Origin: Chloroflexota bacterium
GTDB lineage: Bacteria; Chloroflexota; Anaerolineae; Aggregatilineales; J027
Assembly (NCBI GenBank): GCA_016234595.1
Contig: JACRBG010000046.1
Location: 184,919 to 248,918 of the forward strand
Length of the DNA: 64,000 nt
Reading direction: 5' to 3'
Shown here piece by piece: positions 1 through 11,231 of this stretch (positions are counted from its first letter, which is position 1; every line of letters begins with the position of its first letter). The notes beneath the pieces were generated by a model, which was given only the letters and a program-made list of their open reading frames with translations, was not told where the DNA came from and searched no databases. The position numbers and the translations under genes are program-made.

Positions 1-1104
1 TCCTTGATGCTTCAGCGCCAAGGCCACGATGTCATTTCGGCGGATTCAGGCGGGCGAGCAATCGAAAAGGCCAGCGCAGAGCAACCTGACCTTATCATTC
101 TGGACGTGATGATGCCAGATATGGATGGGTATCAGGTCTGTCGACAACTCCGCAGTGAAGCCAGAACACGTGATATTCCCATTATCATGTTTACCGCCAA
201 AACTTTGATTGACGATAAAGTGGCGGGTTTTGAGGCGGGCGCAGACGACTACCTGACTAAACCCACTCACCCCGCTGAATTGGCTTCGCGTGTCAAAGCA
301 GTTTTAGCCCGCAGCATCGCCCGCAAGAAAGAATCGGGCGGTGACGGCGCGGAACAAACAGCAGTTATCGCCCTGCTCGGCACCAAAGGCGGCGTTGGCA
401 CCAGTACCCTAGGGATTAACATTGGGGCTTTGTTAGCAACCCGCGAAAAAACTACGATAGCGGATTTCCGACTTGGTCAAGGGACACTAGGTTTAAGTTT
501 GGGTCAAGTGAAATCCACCGGGTTAGCCAATCTATTGAGCTTGCCACCCAATGAAATTACGCCCCAAAAAGTAGAATCCGAGTTGGTCGCGCACAAATCT
601 GGCTTGCAGCTACTTCTTTCGACCACCCGTCCACGCGAAAACCAAATCAATCTATCTCAAGATGCCGCAGTATTAATTTTGCGCCATCTGCGAAGTCTGT
701 CCACTAATGTAATCGTAGATTTAGGGTCAGGCTTAAATCGCTTTAGTGCAAGAATGGTACGCGAAGTTGATCATGTGATCGTCACCATTGAACCAAGCCG
801 AATCGCGTTGATTATGGCGCGGGGCATTTTGCAGGAAATTAAGCAAATTGGGCTAAACCCGTCGAGCATCAGTGCGGTCATCATTCACCGAGCACCCTCG
901 AACACCCATATTCCATGGCAAGATGCCGAGCAAATTCTTGATCATGAGATTACCGCCATGATTTCGGCAGTACCCGATCTCGCATTTGAGGCCACTGAAG
1001 CGGCTGAACCCATGGTGTTGTATGCGCCCGATTCGATTCTGGCAAATCAACATGTTAAATTGGTCGAGGAACTGATTAAACGGACTAAAGGCGAACCAGC
1101 GTAA
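1..1104 (+). CDS. Response regulator receiver fused to CpaE/MinD-like ATPase (5' partial)
   Basis: The gene runs in from the left edge, so its true start is outside the window; the visible reading frame begins inside the receiver domain, without the usual acidic DD pair. Counting from the TTG at position 4, the phospho-acceptor Asp is residue 34 (in LIILDVMMPDMDG), the Thr of FTAK is near 64, and the conserved Lys of LTKP is 86. After a short basic linker, a deviant Walker A motif, KGGVGTST (about 128-135), opens a MinD/ParA-type domain reaching the C-terminus. CpaE-family proteins with this REC-ATPase order localise pilus or secretion machinery at the membrane. Whether this one does is inference, because no pilus genes are visible. 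The next gene starts 75 bp downstream behind its own candidate promoter. Confidence 0.85.
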   Translation, partial: SLMLQRQGHDVISADSGGRAIEKASAEQPDLIILDVMMPDMDGYQVCRQLRSEARTRDIPIIMFTAKTLIDDKVAGFEAGADDYLTKPTHPAELASRVKAVLARSIARKKESGGDGAEQTAVIALLGTKGGVGTSTLGINIGALLATREKTTIADFRLGQGTLGLSLGQVKSTGLANLLSLPPNEITPQKVESELVAHKSGLQLLLSTTRPRENQINLSQDAAVLILRHLRSLSTNVIVDLGSGLNRFSARMVREVDHVIVTIEPSRIALIMARGILQEIKQIGLNPSSISAVIIHRAPSNTHIPWQDAEQILDHEITAMISAVPDLAFEATEAAEPMVLYAPDSILANQHVKLVEELIKRTKGEPA

Positions 1105-1135
1105 ATTCCGTGTCACCAATTGAAGTGTTCTTGGC

Positions 1136-1141
1136 TATAAT
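1136..1141 (+). promoter_or_regulatory. Candidate -10 box for the sirtuin-histidine kinase pair
   Basis: A perfect TATAAT lies 38 bp before the sirtuin ATG and downstream of the previous stop codon. No good -35 hexamer is found 17 bp upstream (TCACCA), so this is a weak call resting on the -10 and its position. Confidence 0.35.
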
Positions 1142-1179
1142 AAACAACACTGTTAATTTGGTGAGACTGTTTTACGAAA

Positions 1180-1950
1180 ATGTTTGAAAAAGAAATTTTA
1201 CAAATTGTTGAATTGTTACAACATGCTGAATATGCCATTGCGCTGACAGGGGCTGGAATTAGCCGTCCTTCAGGTATCCCTGATTATCGTAGCCCAGATT
1301 CGGGCTTGTGGTCACGGCATAACCCCTATGAAGTTGGCAGCATCCAAGGCTTTCGTTTTCAACCTGCCCGTTTTTACGACTGGATTCGCCCGTTAGCAAC
1401 GTTGATTCTTAATGCCCAACCTAATCCAGCCCATCTCGCCTTGGCCCATTTGGAAAGCACTGGCATGTTGAAAAGCATCATTACCCAAAATATTGATTTA
1501 TTGCATGGCAAGGCTGGTTCCAAAACCGTTTATGAAGTACATGGTCACATCCGTGAAGTCACCTGTATCTCATGTTTTACCATTTACCCAGCCCAAGATT
1601 TTCTGCCCCCATTTTTGAATAACGATCAAGCTGATATTCCACGCTGCCCCAAGTGTGGCGGGGTATTAAAACCAAATGTCATTCTATTTGGTGAGCAACT
1701 TCCGGCCCAAGTCTTGCTGCGAGCGGAGCAAGATACTCGCAAAGCCGATATGATGATTGTGGCTGGATCATCACTGGAAGTATATCCAGTAGCGGATTTA
1801 CCCCGCCGCATAAAGGAACATGGGGGCAGTCTGGTGTTGGTTAATCTTGAACCAACAAGTTATGATAGAATGGCAGACGTTGTAATTCATGCCGATGTAG
1901 CAGACATCCTCCCGCGGATTGTCAACCAACTGGAAGGTGCGGCTTCATGA
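1180..1950 (+). CDS. cobB: Sir2-family NAD-dependent protein deacylase (sirtuin)
   Basis: This 256-residue protein has the full sirtuin signature: GAGIS followed by SGIPDYRS (residues 24-38) and TQNIDLLH (102-109) for NAD binding. The general-base His is 121 in EVHGH. A four-Cys zinc site is formed by C129, C132, C156 and C159 (CISC and CPKC). The family removes acyl groups from protein lysines, consuming NAD and producing nicotinamide and O-acyl-ADP-ribose. The length is normal for bacterial CobB. The start is an ATG at 1180. The gene overlaps the following histidine kinase by 4 bp (ATGA), so the two are translationally coupled. Substrate preference (acetyl or succinyl) cannot be told from sequence. 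Confidence 0.93.
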   Translation: MFEKEILQIVELLQHAEYAIALTGAGISRPSGIPDYRSPDSGLWSRHNPYEVGSIQGFRFQPARFYDWIRPLATLILNAQPNPAHLALAHLESTGMLKSIITQNIDLLHGKAGSKTVYEVHGHIREVTCISCFTIYPAQDFLPPFLNNDQADIPRCPKCGGVLKPNVILFGEQLPAQVLLRAEQDTRKADMMIVAGSSLEVYPVADLPRRIKEHGGSLVLVNLEPTSYDRMADVVIHADVADILPRIVNQLEGAAS

Positions 1951-3194
1951 GCAGCGACCCGCAAATCGCATCGTATTCAAATGATGACCCGGTGCGTAAA
2001 TATCTTCAATTGATGGCCCGTTATGAGCGTTTGATGGAAATCAGCCGTCAATTAAATTCAACCCTCGATGTCGGCACCTTGTTGGCGCGGATTATTAAGG
2101 CCGCCACCGAATTGACCGCCACCGAACAAGCCTCCATTTTGCTGGTTGACCCCAGCAGTGGCGAACTTCGGTTTGAGGCCTCTTCGAATTTGAGTGCTGG
2201 TGCAATGGCCTCAATGCCTGTGCCCATGGAAGGTAGCTTGGCGGGCTGGGTAGCGACCAATGGTGAACCCGTGCTGGTCGAAGATACCCGTAGCGACAAG
2301 CGATTTTTTAGCAAAGTGGATCAAATTTTGAGCTTCAACACCCGCAGTTTGTTAGGTGTACCAATGATTGTGCACGGCAAAACCATCGGGGTGCTAGAAG
2401 CCATCAACAAGGTAGATGATGCCCCATGGACAGAGGATGACATCAACACCTTGAGTACATTGGCATCCCAAGCAGCGATTGCCATTGAAAATGCCCGCTT
2501 GTTTCAACAAAGTGACTTTATTGCCGAGATGGTGCACGAATTGCGTACTCCGCTGGCAGCGCTGAAGGCCAGCACCGTCTTGCTGCTGAAACCCAATATG
2601 CAGGATGAACGCCGCACCGAAATTATCCAGACGATGCAGCGCGAAACTGAACGCCTCAGCCGCCTTGCCACCGACTTCTTGGATTTGGCACGTTTGGAAT
2701 CTGGGCGCACCCGACTGGAAAATGAGATATTCGGGATTCGAGAATTGGTTGAAGAAAGCCTTGATGTGGTACGTCATCAAGCTGATGATCGGCGCATTAA
2801 TCTGTTTTCCCATGGGGATGAGGTCGCGGTGTTGGCTGATCGCGGCAAGATTAAACAAGTGCTGCTGAACCTGTTGACCAATGGCATTAAATATAACCGA
2901 GAAGGTGGTGAAATCCACTGCCATATCAAGTCATTGGTGGAGATCAAATTTGTACGGGTTGCCGTACAAGACACAGGCTTGGGCATTTCTGAGGAAAATC
3001 AGAAGCGCATGTTTGATAAATTCTTCCGTGTGCCAGATACCGCCGGATATACACAAGGCACAGGTCTTGGCCTAGCGATTGCCAAGCGTATTGTCGAAGC
3101 CCACGAAGGCAATATGTGGTTGGAAAGTAAATTAGGGACTGGATCATCCTTCTTTTTCACCCTGCCCCGCACGGAAGTGAAGCCGCTAGAATAA
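1947..3194 (+). CDS. GAF-domain sensor histidine kinase
   Basis: This is a 415-residue soluble kinase with no membrane segment. A GAF domain occupies about residues 38-185, followed by a HisKA dimerisation helix with the phospho-accepting H198 in MVHELRTP. A HATPase_c domain follows, with an N-box (NLLTNGIKYN), a G1 box DTGLGIS, an F box (FDKFFR) and a G2 box GTGLGLAI. It probably autophosphorylates in response to a ligand or redox state sensed by the GAF domain and passes phosphate to a response regulator. No partner receiver is adjacent downstream; the truncated REC-ATPase upstream is a possible but unproven partner. It starts inside the sirtuin stop codon. Confidence 0.92.
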   Translation: MSSDPQIASYSNDDPVRKYLQLMARYERLMEISRQLNSTLDVGTLLARIIKAATELTATEQASILLVDPSSGELRFEASSNLSAGAMASMPVPMEGSLAGWVATNGEPVLVEDTRSDKRFFSKVDQILSFNTRSLLGVPMIVHGKTIGVLEAINKVDDAPWTEDDINTLSTLASQAAIAIENARLFQQSDFIAEMVHELRTPLAALKASTVLLLKPNMQDERRTEIIQTMQRETERLSRLATDFLDLARLESGRTRLENEIFGIRELVEESLDVVRHQADDRRINLFSHGDEVAVLADRGKIKQVLLNLLTNGIKYNREGGEIHCHIKSLVEIKFVRVAVQDTGLGISEENQKRMFDKFFRVPDTAGYTQGTGLGLAIAKRIVEAHEGNMWLESKLGTGSSFFFTLPRTEVKPLE

Positions 3195-3210
3195 TCAAGA
3201 GGGCTGCCCC

Positions 3211-3780
3211 ATGACCGATATTCAAAAAAAAAACCTAACCTATACCGATTATCAGACGTTTAGTGAACTGCCGGAAAACAAAGACCGGCTTTTTGAATTT
3301 ATTGATGGGGACATTATTGAAAAAATGCCGAGTTTTGAATCATCCGAGATCGCTACGGAGATTATTTACCACCTTAAACATTACCTCAAACAAAATCCCC
3401 TTGGTCGCCTGACTGCCCCTGATGGCGGTTACATTATGAGTAATGACGATAATCCAGATGTATTTATTCCCGATGTCGGCTATATCACGAATGAGCGGCT
3501 TGGCAAAACTCCGGAACGCGAAGCCCCTGTTCCACCCGACCTTGCTGTAGAAGTCAAATCCCCGACTGACCGATTACGAGCCACTCGTCGTAAAGCTGAG
3601 AAATATCTCGCTTATGGAACGCGCTTGGTATGGGTCGTTTTCCCTGAAACAAAAACTGTCGAAGTATATGATATTGACAGTGAAGATGTGCAAATTTTGG
3701 GCATCGAAGGCACATTAAGTGGTGGAAATATACTGCCGGGATTCACACTGGCGGTGAAAGATATTTTCCCGACCGACTAG
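3211..3780 (+). CDS. Uma2-family (DUF820) PD-(D/E)xK nuclease-like protein
   Basis: This 189-residue protein matches the Uma2 pattern: FEFIDGDIIEKMP near the N-terminus, then FIPDVGYI (about 90-97) and LAVEVKSPTD (about 112-121). The last two supply the D and ExK of the nuclease fold, and KYLAYGTRLVWVV is the family's following strand-helix. Uma2 proteins are common in multiple copies in Cyanobacteria and Chloroflexota; their biological role is not settled. A clear GAGGG lies ahead of the ATG, 16 bp after the histidine kinase stop. The next unknown gene starts 13 bp later, so the two may be cotranscribed. Confidence 0.88.
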   Translation: MTDIQKKNLTYTDYQTFSELPENKDRLFEFIDGDIIEKMPSFESSEIATEIIYHLKHYLKQNPLGRLTAPDGGYIMSNDDNPDVFIPDVGYITNERLGKTPEREAPVPPDLAVEVKSPTDRLRATRRKAEKYLAYGTRLVWVVFPETKTVEVYDIDSEDVQILGIEGTLSGGNILPGFTLAVKDIFPTD

Positions 3781-3793
3781 CCGGAGAATTTCG

Positions 3794-4294
3794 ATGAGTC
3801 AAACTTTCGATTTTTCACTAGCTTGTGACTTGAAGCCTGATACACCCCAACAAACCCTCGACGCCTTACGCTTTATGATTCGCAAAGAAGACTATGAATT
3901 CAATAATCCTCCTCCTCATCCGTTTTTCCGCGTGCATGACTATTGGAAATCTTGGTTTACATACAGTATTAATCTTTTTCCCGGTGAATACGGAGCAGTC
4001 CTAAGAAACGCCAAAGTTTATGCGGGGCATCCTGATGAAAATGGGAATTGGCCGATGACCCGTATAACCTTTAGCGTCCGAGTTGGGGTGCATGATGACG
4101 TGTTCTATGATACGACATACTTTTTCTTAGATTGGCTCGCCGGTTACAGTGAAACGCAGGGTTTCGTAGGTTACTATCAGGGCAATTATGTAGACCATCC
4201 AGCCTTGATTTATTTCAAAGATGGCAAGGCTTACATTATGAGGCCAAAAGGAGAGCTTAGGATCATCACCCTACCAACTGACAATTTTGAATAA
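3794..4294 (+). CDS. Hypothetical protein, 166 aa
   Basis: I do not recognise this family. The product is soluble-looking, rich in aromatic residues (Tyr, Phe and Trp), with no signal peptide, membrane helix or cysteine motif. The ATG at 3794 is supported by GGAG 9 bp upstream. It sits 13 bp behind the Uma2 gene on the same strand and ends tail-to-tail with hutU 14 bp away, with no obvious hairpin in the gap. Confidence 0.7.
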   Translation: MSQTFDFSLACDLKPDTPQQTLDALRFMIRKEDYEFNNPPPHPFFRVHDYWKSWFTYSINLFPGEYGAVLRNAKVYAGHPDENGNWPMTRITFSVRVGVHDDVFYDTTYFFLDWLAGYSETQGFVGYYQGNYVDHPALIYFKDGKAYIMRPKGELRIITLPTDNFE

Positions 4295-4308
4295 ATCAAT
4301 GCTTTAGA

Positions 4309-5955
<1,647 letters not shown>

Positions 5956-5956
5956 G

Positions 5957-7474
5957 TTAATCAAAAGCTCCCTGTCGAATCAACTGGACAATTTTTTCAA
6001 TATCGGGGTTGGGAGAACGATCTTCAGTTAAACGGGGGACATATTGGCGGATACGCGCATGGGCACGTTCAACCCCTACCCCACTTTTCAAAGGTCGCTG
6101 ATATTCCAACGCCTCAGCCGAACATAATAATTCGATAGCAATCACATGGGTGGCTAATTTGACGGCCTGCCATGCTTGATGAGCAGCAGTGGCCCCCATG
6201 CTGTTGTAATCTTCCATACCTGCGCTAGTCGGGATGTTATGCACACTTGCAGGAGTAGCCAGAGTCTGGATTTCATTACAAGCGGCAGCGGCGGTATATT
6301 GAGCAATCATCAGGCCACTGTGCAAGCCGGGGTGCGGGCTAAGATAGGGATTCAAGGGATTTTCACTGTCGGAGGCACTTAATAGAAAGTAGACCCGTCG
6401 TTCACTGATTCCAGAGATATGAGCCACCGCGATTTTGAGAGCGTCAAGGGCTAAGGCAATGGGCAGGCCATGAAAATTACCCGCGCTGATGATGTCTCCA
6501 TTGTCGGGGAAAACCAATGGGTTGTCAGTGACGGCGCTCAATTCACGGTTGATGATAGTCGTCACATAGTCCAGCATATCCCACACTGCACCGAGAACTT
6601 GAGGCGTGCAGCGCAATGAATAGGGGTCTTGAACACGCGGATCATCGGTTTTGTGGCTGGGCAGAATGGTGCTGCCTTCCAACAAGGTGCGCAAGCGATC
6701 CGCCACACGCATCTGGCCCTGTTGCTGGCGAATCATGTGCACCCGTCCATCCAAAAAGGCATCGGTGGCACGGCAAGCATCAATTGAAAGAGCCGCAGCC
6801 GTAATGGCTGACCCAAGCAGATGCTCAGTATCTGCAATCAACAAAGCCGCCATGGCGGACATGAGGTGTGTGCCATTAATCAGGGCCAAGCCTTCTTTGG
6901 CATCAAGGATTAAGGGGTCAATGCCAACGAGACTAAGCGCCTCACCTCCACCCATTTTTTGCCCCTGATACCAAACCTCCCCCTCGCCTATCAAGACAAG
7001 GCTGATGTGAGAAAGCGGGGCAAGATCACCACTGGCCCCCACCGAGCCGCGCGAAGGCACAATCGGGGTAATACCTGCGTTCAGGACATTCATCAACGTT
7101 TCGACCACAATGGGTCGAACGCCCGAATGACCCCGGCAGAGGCTACCTGCCATGATCAGCATGATGGCCCGTACCACTTCTTCAGGTAGAGGATCACCAA
7201 TACCAGCGGCATGACTACGAATGAGGTTGCGTTGCACCTGTCGGACTTGTTCGGCAGGAATTCGGACACGATTGAGGCTGCCAAACCCTGTATTGACGCC
7301 ATAGGTCACCTTACCTTGCGTCACAGTGGTTTCAACAACTTGATGGCCTGCCTCGATTTTTTCACGGGCAGAACGATGCAGCACAACTGTCTGCCCTCGC
7401 CGTGCCACGCCTATGATGTCGCCAATTTGTAGTGGCCCGCCATCCAAAATGGTAAAGTGTGCTGTGCTGCCCAT
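5957..7474 (-). CDS. hutH: Histidine ammonia-lyase
   Basis: Histidase deaminates L-histidine to urocanate. The 505-residue protein has the active-site triad Ala147-Ser148-Gly149 in [14 protein letters not shown], which cyclises to the MIO electrophile. Other family motifs are YGVNTGFG near residue 58, GNFHGLPIA and [15 protein letters not shown]. The start is an ATG at 7474, 12 bp after the malQ stop, and its 3' end abuts hutU, so malQ-hutH-hutU reads as one transcription unit. Both cofactor chemistry and length are normal. Confidence 0.96.
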   Translation of the reverse strand: MGSTAHFTILDGGPLQIGDIIGVARRGQTVVLHRSAREKIEAGHQVVETTVTQGKVTYGVNTGFGSLNRVRIPAEQVRQVQRNLIRSHAAGIGDPLPEEVVRAIMLIMAGSLCRGHSGVRPIVVETLMNVLNAGITPIVPSRGSVGASGDLAPLSHISLVLIGEGEVWYQGQKMGGGEALSLVGIDPLILDAKEGLALINGTHLMSAMAALLIADTEHLLGSAITAAALSIDACRATDAFLDGRVHMIRQQQGQMRVADRLRTLLEGSTILPSHKTDDPRVQDPYSLRCTPQVLGAVWDMLDYVTTIINRELSAVTDNPLVFPDNGDIISAGNFHGLPIALALDALKIAVAHISGISERRVYFLLSASDSENPLNPYLSPHPGLHSGLMIAQYTAAAACNEIQTLATPASVHNIPTSAGMEDYNSMGATAAHQAWQAVKLATHVIAIELLCSAEALEYQRPLKSGVGVERAHARIRQYVPRLTEDRSPNPDIEKIVQLIRQGAFD

Positions 7475-7486
7475 TTGGATAGTACC

Positions 7487-9013
7487 CTAATCGCGCGAGT
7501 ACATGTGCGTTAATTCAGCAAGGCGCTCGGCATGATCAATCTTGAGCTGCTCCGGGGTATAACGCCACTGCCAATTGCCACTTTCGCTACTGGGGTAATT
7601 CATGCGGGCTTCATTGCCCAAACCCAAAATATCCTGCATTGGAACAAGCGCCAAGTCCGCCACCGACATCCATGCTAGGCGAATAAAATCCCAATGCGCA
7701 TCGGCAGGATCTTTGATATTGGTGTAGCGACTTGCAAACAGGCGTTCACGCTTAACCGTTTCGGGGTCATCGGTTGTGCCCGTTGTGTCGGAACGCAGAT
7801 ACCAACCCATAATGGTTTCATTATCATGCGTTCCCGTGTAGACGACTGTATTGTTATCGTAGTTATGGGGTAGGAAATTGTTGTCCGGGCCAGAGCCAAA
7901 ACCAAATTGGACAATCCGCATTCCCGGCATATCAAACTGTTTACGCAGGATTTCAACGCCCTCCGTAATGACACCCAAATTTTCAGCCATCACGGGGACT
8001 TGCCCGCCCAACGCATTTTTCACAGCCTCAAAGAAATGGGCTTTGGGGCCATCTACCCAACGGCCTTTAATCGCGGTTGGCTCAGTGGCAGGAATCTCCC
8101 AATAGGCCTCGAAGCCACGGAAGTGATCAATACGAATAATATCTACCAAATTCAAGGTGGCCTTCATGCGGCGAATCCACCACTCATAACCACTTTGAGA
8201 CATCACATCCCAACGATACAGCGGGTTGCCCCATCGCTGACCTGTGGCGCTGAAATAATCTGGGGGGACGCCTGCCACAACAGTGGGTTGTCCATCTTCA
8301 TCCAAATAAAATAATTGCGGATTGGCCCATGCGTCAGCGCTATCATGTGCCACGAAAATCGGCACGTCGCCTACAATCTGGATACCTTTGGAATTGGCGG
8401 CATGTTTGACATCACGCCATTGTTCAAAAAATATCCATTGAACGAATTTCTGATATCCAATAGCATCGGCAAGGCGTTTTTGGGCATCGGCAAGCGCAAC
8501 GGGTTCACGACGAATGAATTCAGTGGGCCATTCAACCCAAGGGCCGCCGCCAAAATCAAGTTTTAAGGCCATAAACAGGGCGTAATCTTCGAGCCAATTA
8601 GCCTCGTGTTGGATAAATTCATCATATAAACGGCGTGTGCGATGTCCATCCGTCTTAAATTTTTCATAGGCCTTTTTGAGTCGTTCAGTCTTATAGGCAA
8701 TGACAGGGCCAAAGTTGACTCGTTCATGGCTAAATGATGGGTCTGGCACTACATCCGCAGCGGTCAGAAGGCCGTCGTCCACCAAACGGTCAAGGTTAAT
8801 CAACATAGGGTTGCCCGCAAATGCCGAAAAACATTGATACGGGGAATCACCATAGCCCGTTGGGCCGAGAGGCAGCACTTGCCAAATGGATTGTTTGCTG
8901 GCGACAAGGAAGTCAACAAAAATATAGGCGGCCTCCCCTAAATCACCGATACCATGCCGTCCGGGGAGTGAAGTGGGATGCAGCAAGACACCGCTTGCTC
9001 GCTTAAATGCCAT
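7487..9013 (-). CDS. malQ: 4-alpha-glucanotransferase (amylomaltase, GH77)
   Basis: This 508-residue enzyme transfers alpha-1,4-glucan segments between maltodextrins or glycogen. The N-terminal SGVLLHPTSLPGRHGIGDLG is the GH77 opening. The catalytic residues are visible as the nucleophile Asp in IRIDHFRG, the acid/base Glu in MAENLG and the Asp in YTGTHDNET. The ATG at 9013 has AGGAG upstream. It is the first gene of the run into hutH and hutU. A polysaccharide enzyme leading a histidine-degradation pair is an odd pairing that may only reflect shared transcription. Confidence 0.95.
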   Translation of the reverse strand: MAFKRASGVLLHPTSLPGRHGIGDLGEAAYIFVDFLVASKQSIWQVLPLGPTGYGDSPYQCFSAFAGNPMLINLDRLVDDGLLTAADVVPDPSFSHERVNFGPVIAYKTERLKKAYEKFKTDGHRTRRLYDEFIQHEANWLEDYALFMALKLDFGGGPWVEWPTEFIRREPVALADAQKRLADAIGYQKFVQWIFFEQWRDVKHAANSKGIQIVGDVPIFVAHDSADAWANPQLFYLDEDGQPTVVAGVPPDYFSATGQRWGNPLYRWDVMSQSGYEWWIRRMKATLNLVDIIRIDHFRGFEAYWEIPATEPTAIKGRWVDGPKAHFFEAVKNALGGQVPVMAENLGVITEGVEILRKQFDMPGMRIVQFGFGSGPDNNFLPHNYDNNTVVYTGTHDNETIMGWYLRSDTTGTTDDPETVKRERLFASRYTNIKDPADAHWDFIRLAWMSVADLALVPMQDILGLGNEARMNYPSSESGNWQWRYTPEQLKIDHAERLAELTHMYSRD

Positions 9014-9168
9014 GTTTCTAATATTCTCCTACTACCTAAGCCTCTCACACAGGAAATTCGTTCACTAGCGTATATCAGGTAGTGAAAAATTTCCACAATA
9101 CGTTTTCCAATTTATGCCAGCGACTTGTTAAAATAAGGCGTTGTATCCAAAAAGGAGCCAGTTACCTA

Positions 9169-11184
9169 ATGAAACAATCATTACGAGGTTTGACAGCTTG
9201 GTTGTTGTGTTCTTCTATCCTAATCGCCCCTGTGGGAGTTATGACCCCCAAGGCTTTTTCACAAGACACCCCCCTACTCAAAATTGGAGAAGTTCAGGGG
9301 GCCGTGACCAATGATGAAAGCGACCCTCAGACCTTTGGTTCGCCTCATAAGAATGAGCGTGTGCAGGTACAGGGGGTCGTCACCAATTTAATGATGATTG
9401 ATACCAGTGGGCGCCAGCTAAATCTCTTTTTCTTGCAAGAAACCCCTGAAAACAGTGATGGTGATTCCAATACCTCCGATGCCATTCAGGTGCTGATTGG
9501 CGCAAAAACGGCCTTTGATGATTACACCCCCGTGCTGGGTGACATCATTACAGTGGAGGGCAAGGTCGAAGAATTTTATGATATGACCCGCCTACGCGAA
9601 ATTAAGTTGGTGAGTGTGGACGGTCAGGTTGAAGACCTAGAAGCGGCTGTTCCAAGCGTTGAGTTCAATCCAACAGGGGAAACGTTGGCAATTGACCAAA
9701 TGAGTGAACGCCTTGAATCTATGCGGGTATTTGTTCCCGAAATGAGTTATACGATTTCAGCCACCCATTTATATGCCTCTAGCGATGACAGTGAAGTTTA
9801 TGTTATGCGAGGCGATGTGCCTGTTGCCCAACGTGAGAATTTGTACGAGCGACGGGTTTGGCGCGACACCGAAGCACTCGACGATGGCCTAGCCGGGGAT
9901 AATCCTTATCGTATTTCGGTTGAGGCCAATGTTCTCAAAGGTCTGGCCTATGATTACAATGTCAATTTACCAGCCTATAGCACCTATGAAACCTTTACAA
10001 CGCCACTGACAGGCAATTTGGTCTATGCATTTGCACGGTATACCCTGCAAATTGATACCTTACCTGAAGTGCAGGCCGGAGTCGCCCCCGACCAAAACAC
10101 ACCCATAGTTGCGGCTGACCCCGCCAGCCAATTTACAATTGCCACGTTCAATGTCGAAAATCTCTACGATTTTTATAATGACCCCTTTGACATCAACGAC
10201 AATCCTGAAAATCTGGCGTTTAATTATGTGCCCCGCACACTCGAAGCCTATCAGACCCACATTACGAAACTAGCCCATCAGATTGTTGAGGCGCTACACT
10301 CCCCCGACATCCTTGGACTGCAAGAAATTGAAGATCAGGATGTTTGCGTGGGCGGGTTGATTTACGGAACGTGCAGCAATGAGGTTGATAATGCCAATGG
10401 CCTACCCGATGCGTTGGAAGATTTAAGCATTGAAATAGCCCATTTGACCAATAGCGCCATCATTTATATGCCAGCCATTGACCGAGACAGCGCCGATACA
10501 CGCGGTATTACCCAAGCATTTTTGTATCGGACTGACCGTGTAGCAATGCCCATTGCCCCTGAGGACCCCATCTTAGGGCCACGTCCAGACGATCCTAATG
10601 CCGATAAGTTCCCGATGAATCAAGAGATCAGCAATCCAAAATCGTTGAGTAAAATGTTTGCCATCGGCACACCGCAATATGATCGAGCACCGCTAGTGGG
10701 TCTATTCCATATTTTTCCCGCTGGCATGACCGCGCCAGATTCTCCCTATATCGAAGTCTATATTGCGGATAATCACTTCATCAGCAATCCTGATGCCAGT
10801 AACGTGCTACGCGAAGGGCAAGCATCCTACAATATTGAATTGGCGCAAAGTGTTTTAGCAGCTAATCCAGATGCTTATTACATTGTGGCGGGCGACCTGA
10901 ATAATTACCCTTATTCGTCCGAGGTCAGTCTGTTTGAGCCTGTATTTAATAATCTGTGGGATGAAATTCCAGCAGTATCGCGCTATACCTACGTGTATCA
11001 GGGGCAAACCCAAACACTCGACCAGATTTTGGTATCCCCTGCCCTAACTGAATTGTTGGCCTCGGTGGGAGTGGCTCATGTCAATTCGGATTATCCCTAC
11101 CAGTTGATGGAAGACGCGACGAGTCTCTATCATTCAACTGACCATGATCCCGTCGTAGCGACGTTTAATTTCCCCGCCGAGTAG
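9169..11184 (+). CDS. Secreted endonuclease/exonuclease/phosphatase-fold protein
   Basis: I place the start at the ATG at 9169, with AAGGAG centred 12 bp upstream; this gives a clean Sec signal peptide (a short basic start, a hydrophobic core about residues 8-28, then FSQD). An in-frame ATG at 9082 would put about 29 unlikely residues in front. The N-terminal third resembles an OB-like domain found in extracellular nucleases (VQVQGVVTNLM). The C-terminal half is an EEP domain with IATFNVENLYDF, ILGLQEIED, VAGDLNNYP and STDHDPVVA supplying metal and catalytic residues. The likely role is extracellular nucleic-acid (or phosphoester) hydrolysis. It stands alone and ends at a hairpin shared with the convergent neighbour. 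Confidence 0.85.
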   Translation: MKQSLRGLTAWLLCSSILIAPVGVMTPKAFSQDTPLLKIGEVQGAVTNDESDPQTFGSPHKNERVQVQGVVTNLMMIDTSGRQLNLFFLQETPENSDGDSNTSDAIQVLIGAKTAFDDYTPVLGDIITVEGKVEEFYDMTRLREIKLVSVDGQVEDLEAAVPSVEFNPTGETLAIDQMSERLESMRVFVPEMSYTISATHLYASSDDSEVYVMRGDVPVAQRENLYERRVWRDTEALDDGLAGDNPYRISVEANVLKGLAYDYNVNLPAYSTYETFTTPLTGNLVYAFARYTLQIDTLPEVQAGVAPDQNTPIVAADPASQFTIATFNVENLYDFYNDPFDINDNPENLAFNYVPRTLEAYQTHITKLAHQIVEALHSPDILGLQEIEDQDVCVGGLIYGTCSNEVDNANGLPDALEDLSIEIAHLTNSAIIYMPAIDRDSADTRGITQAFLYRTDRVAMPIAPEDPILGPRPDDPNADKFPMNQEISNPKSLSKMFAIGTPQYDRAPLVGLFHIFPAGMTAPDSPYIEVYIADNHFISNPDASNVLREGQASYNIELAQSVLAANPDAYYIVAGDLNNYPYSSEVSLFEPVFNNLWDEIPAVSRYTYVYQGQTQTLDQILVSPALTELLASVGVAHVNSDYPYQLMEDATSLYHSTDHDPVVATFNFPAE

Positions 11185-11194
11185 ATTCAGTCAA

Positions 11195-11226
11195 TAAAAA
11201 AGGGCAGGACTTATCCCCCTGCCCTT
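11195..11226. terminator. Hairpin terminator between convergent genes (GGGCAG type)
   Basis: A 9-bp perfect stem, AAGGGCAGG (11200-11208) with CCTGCCCTT (11218-11226), has a short loop containing TTATCC. On the minus strand it is followed by a T-run (the A-run at 11195-11200 on the plus strand), which makes it a good Rho-independent terminator for the minus-strand gene; the plus-strand tail is poor. It shares stem and loop with hairpins at 29460 and 45196. Confidence 0.85.
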
Positions 11227-11231
11227 GCTAC

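Noticed and set aside
9082..9168. Earlier start of the secreted nuclease
   Set aside because: It would bury the signal peptide 29 residues inside the protein; the ATG at 9169 has a good ribosome-binding site.
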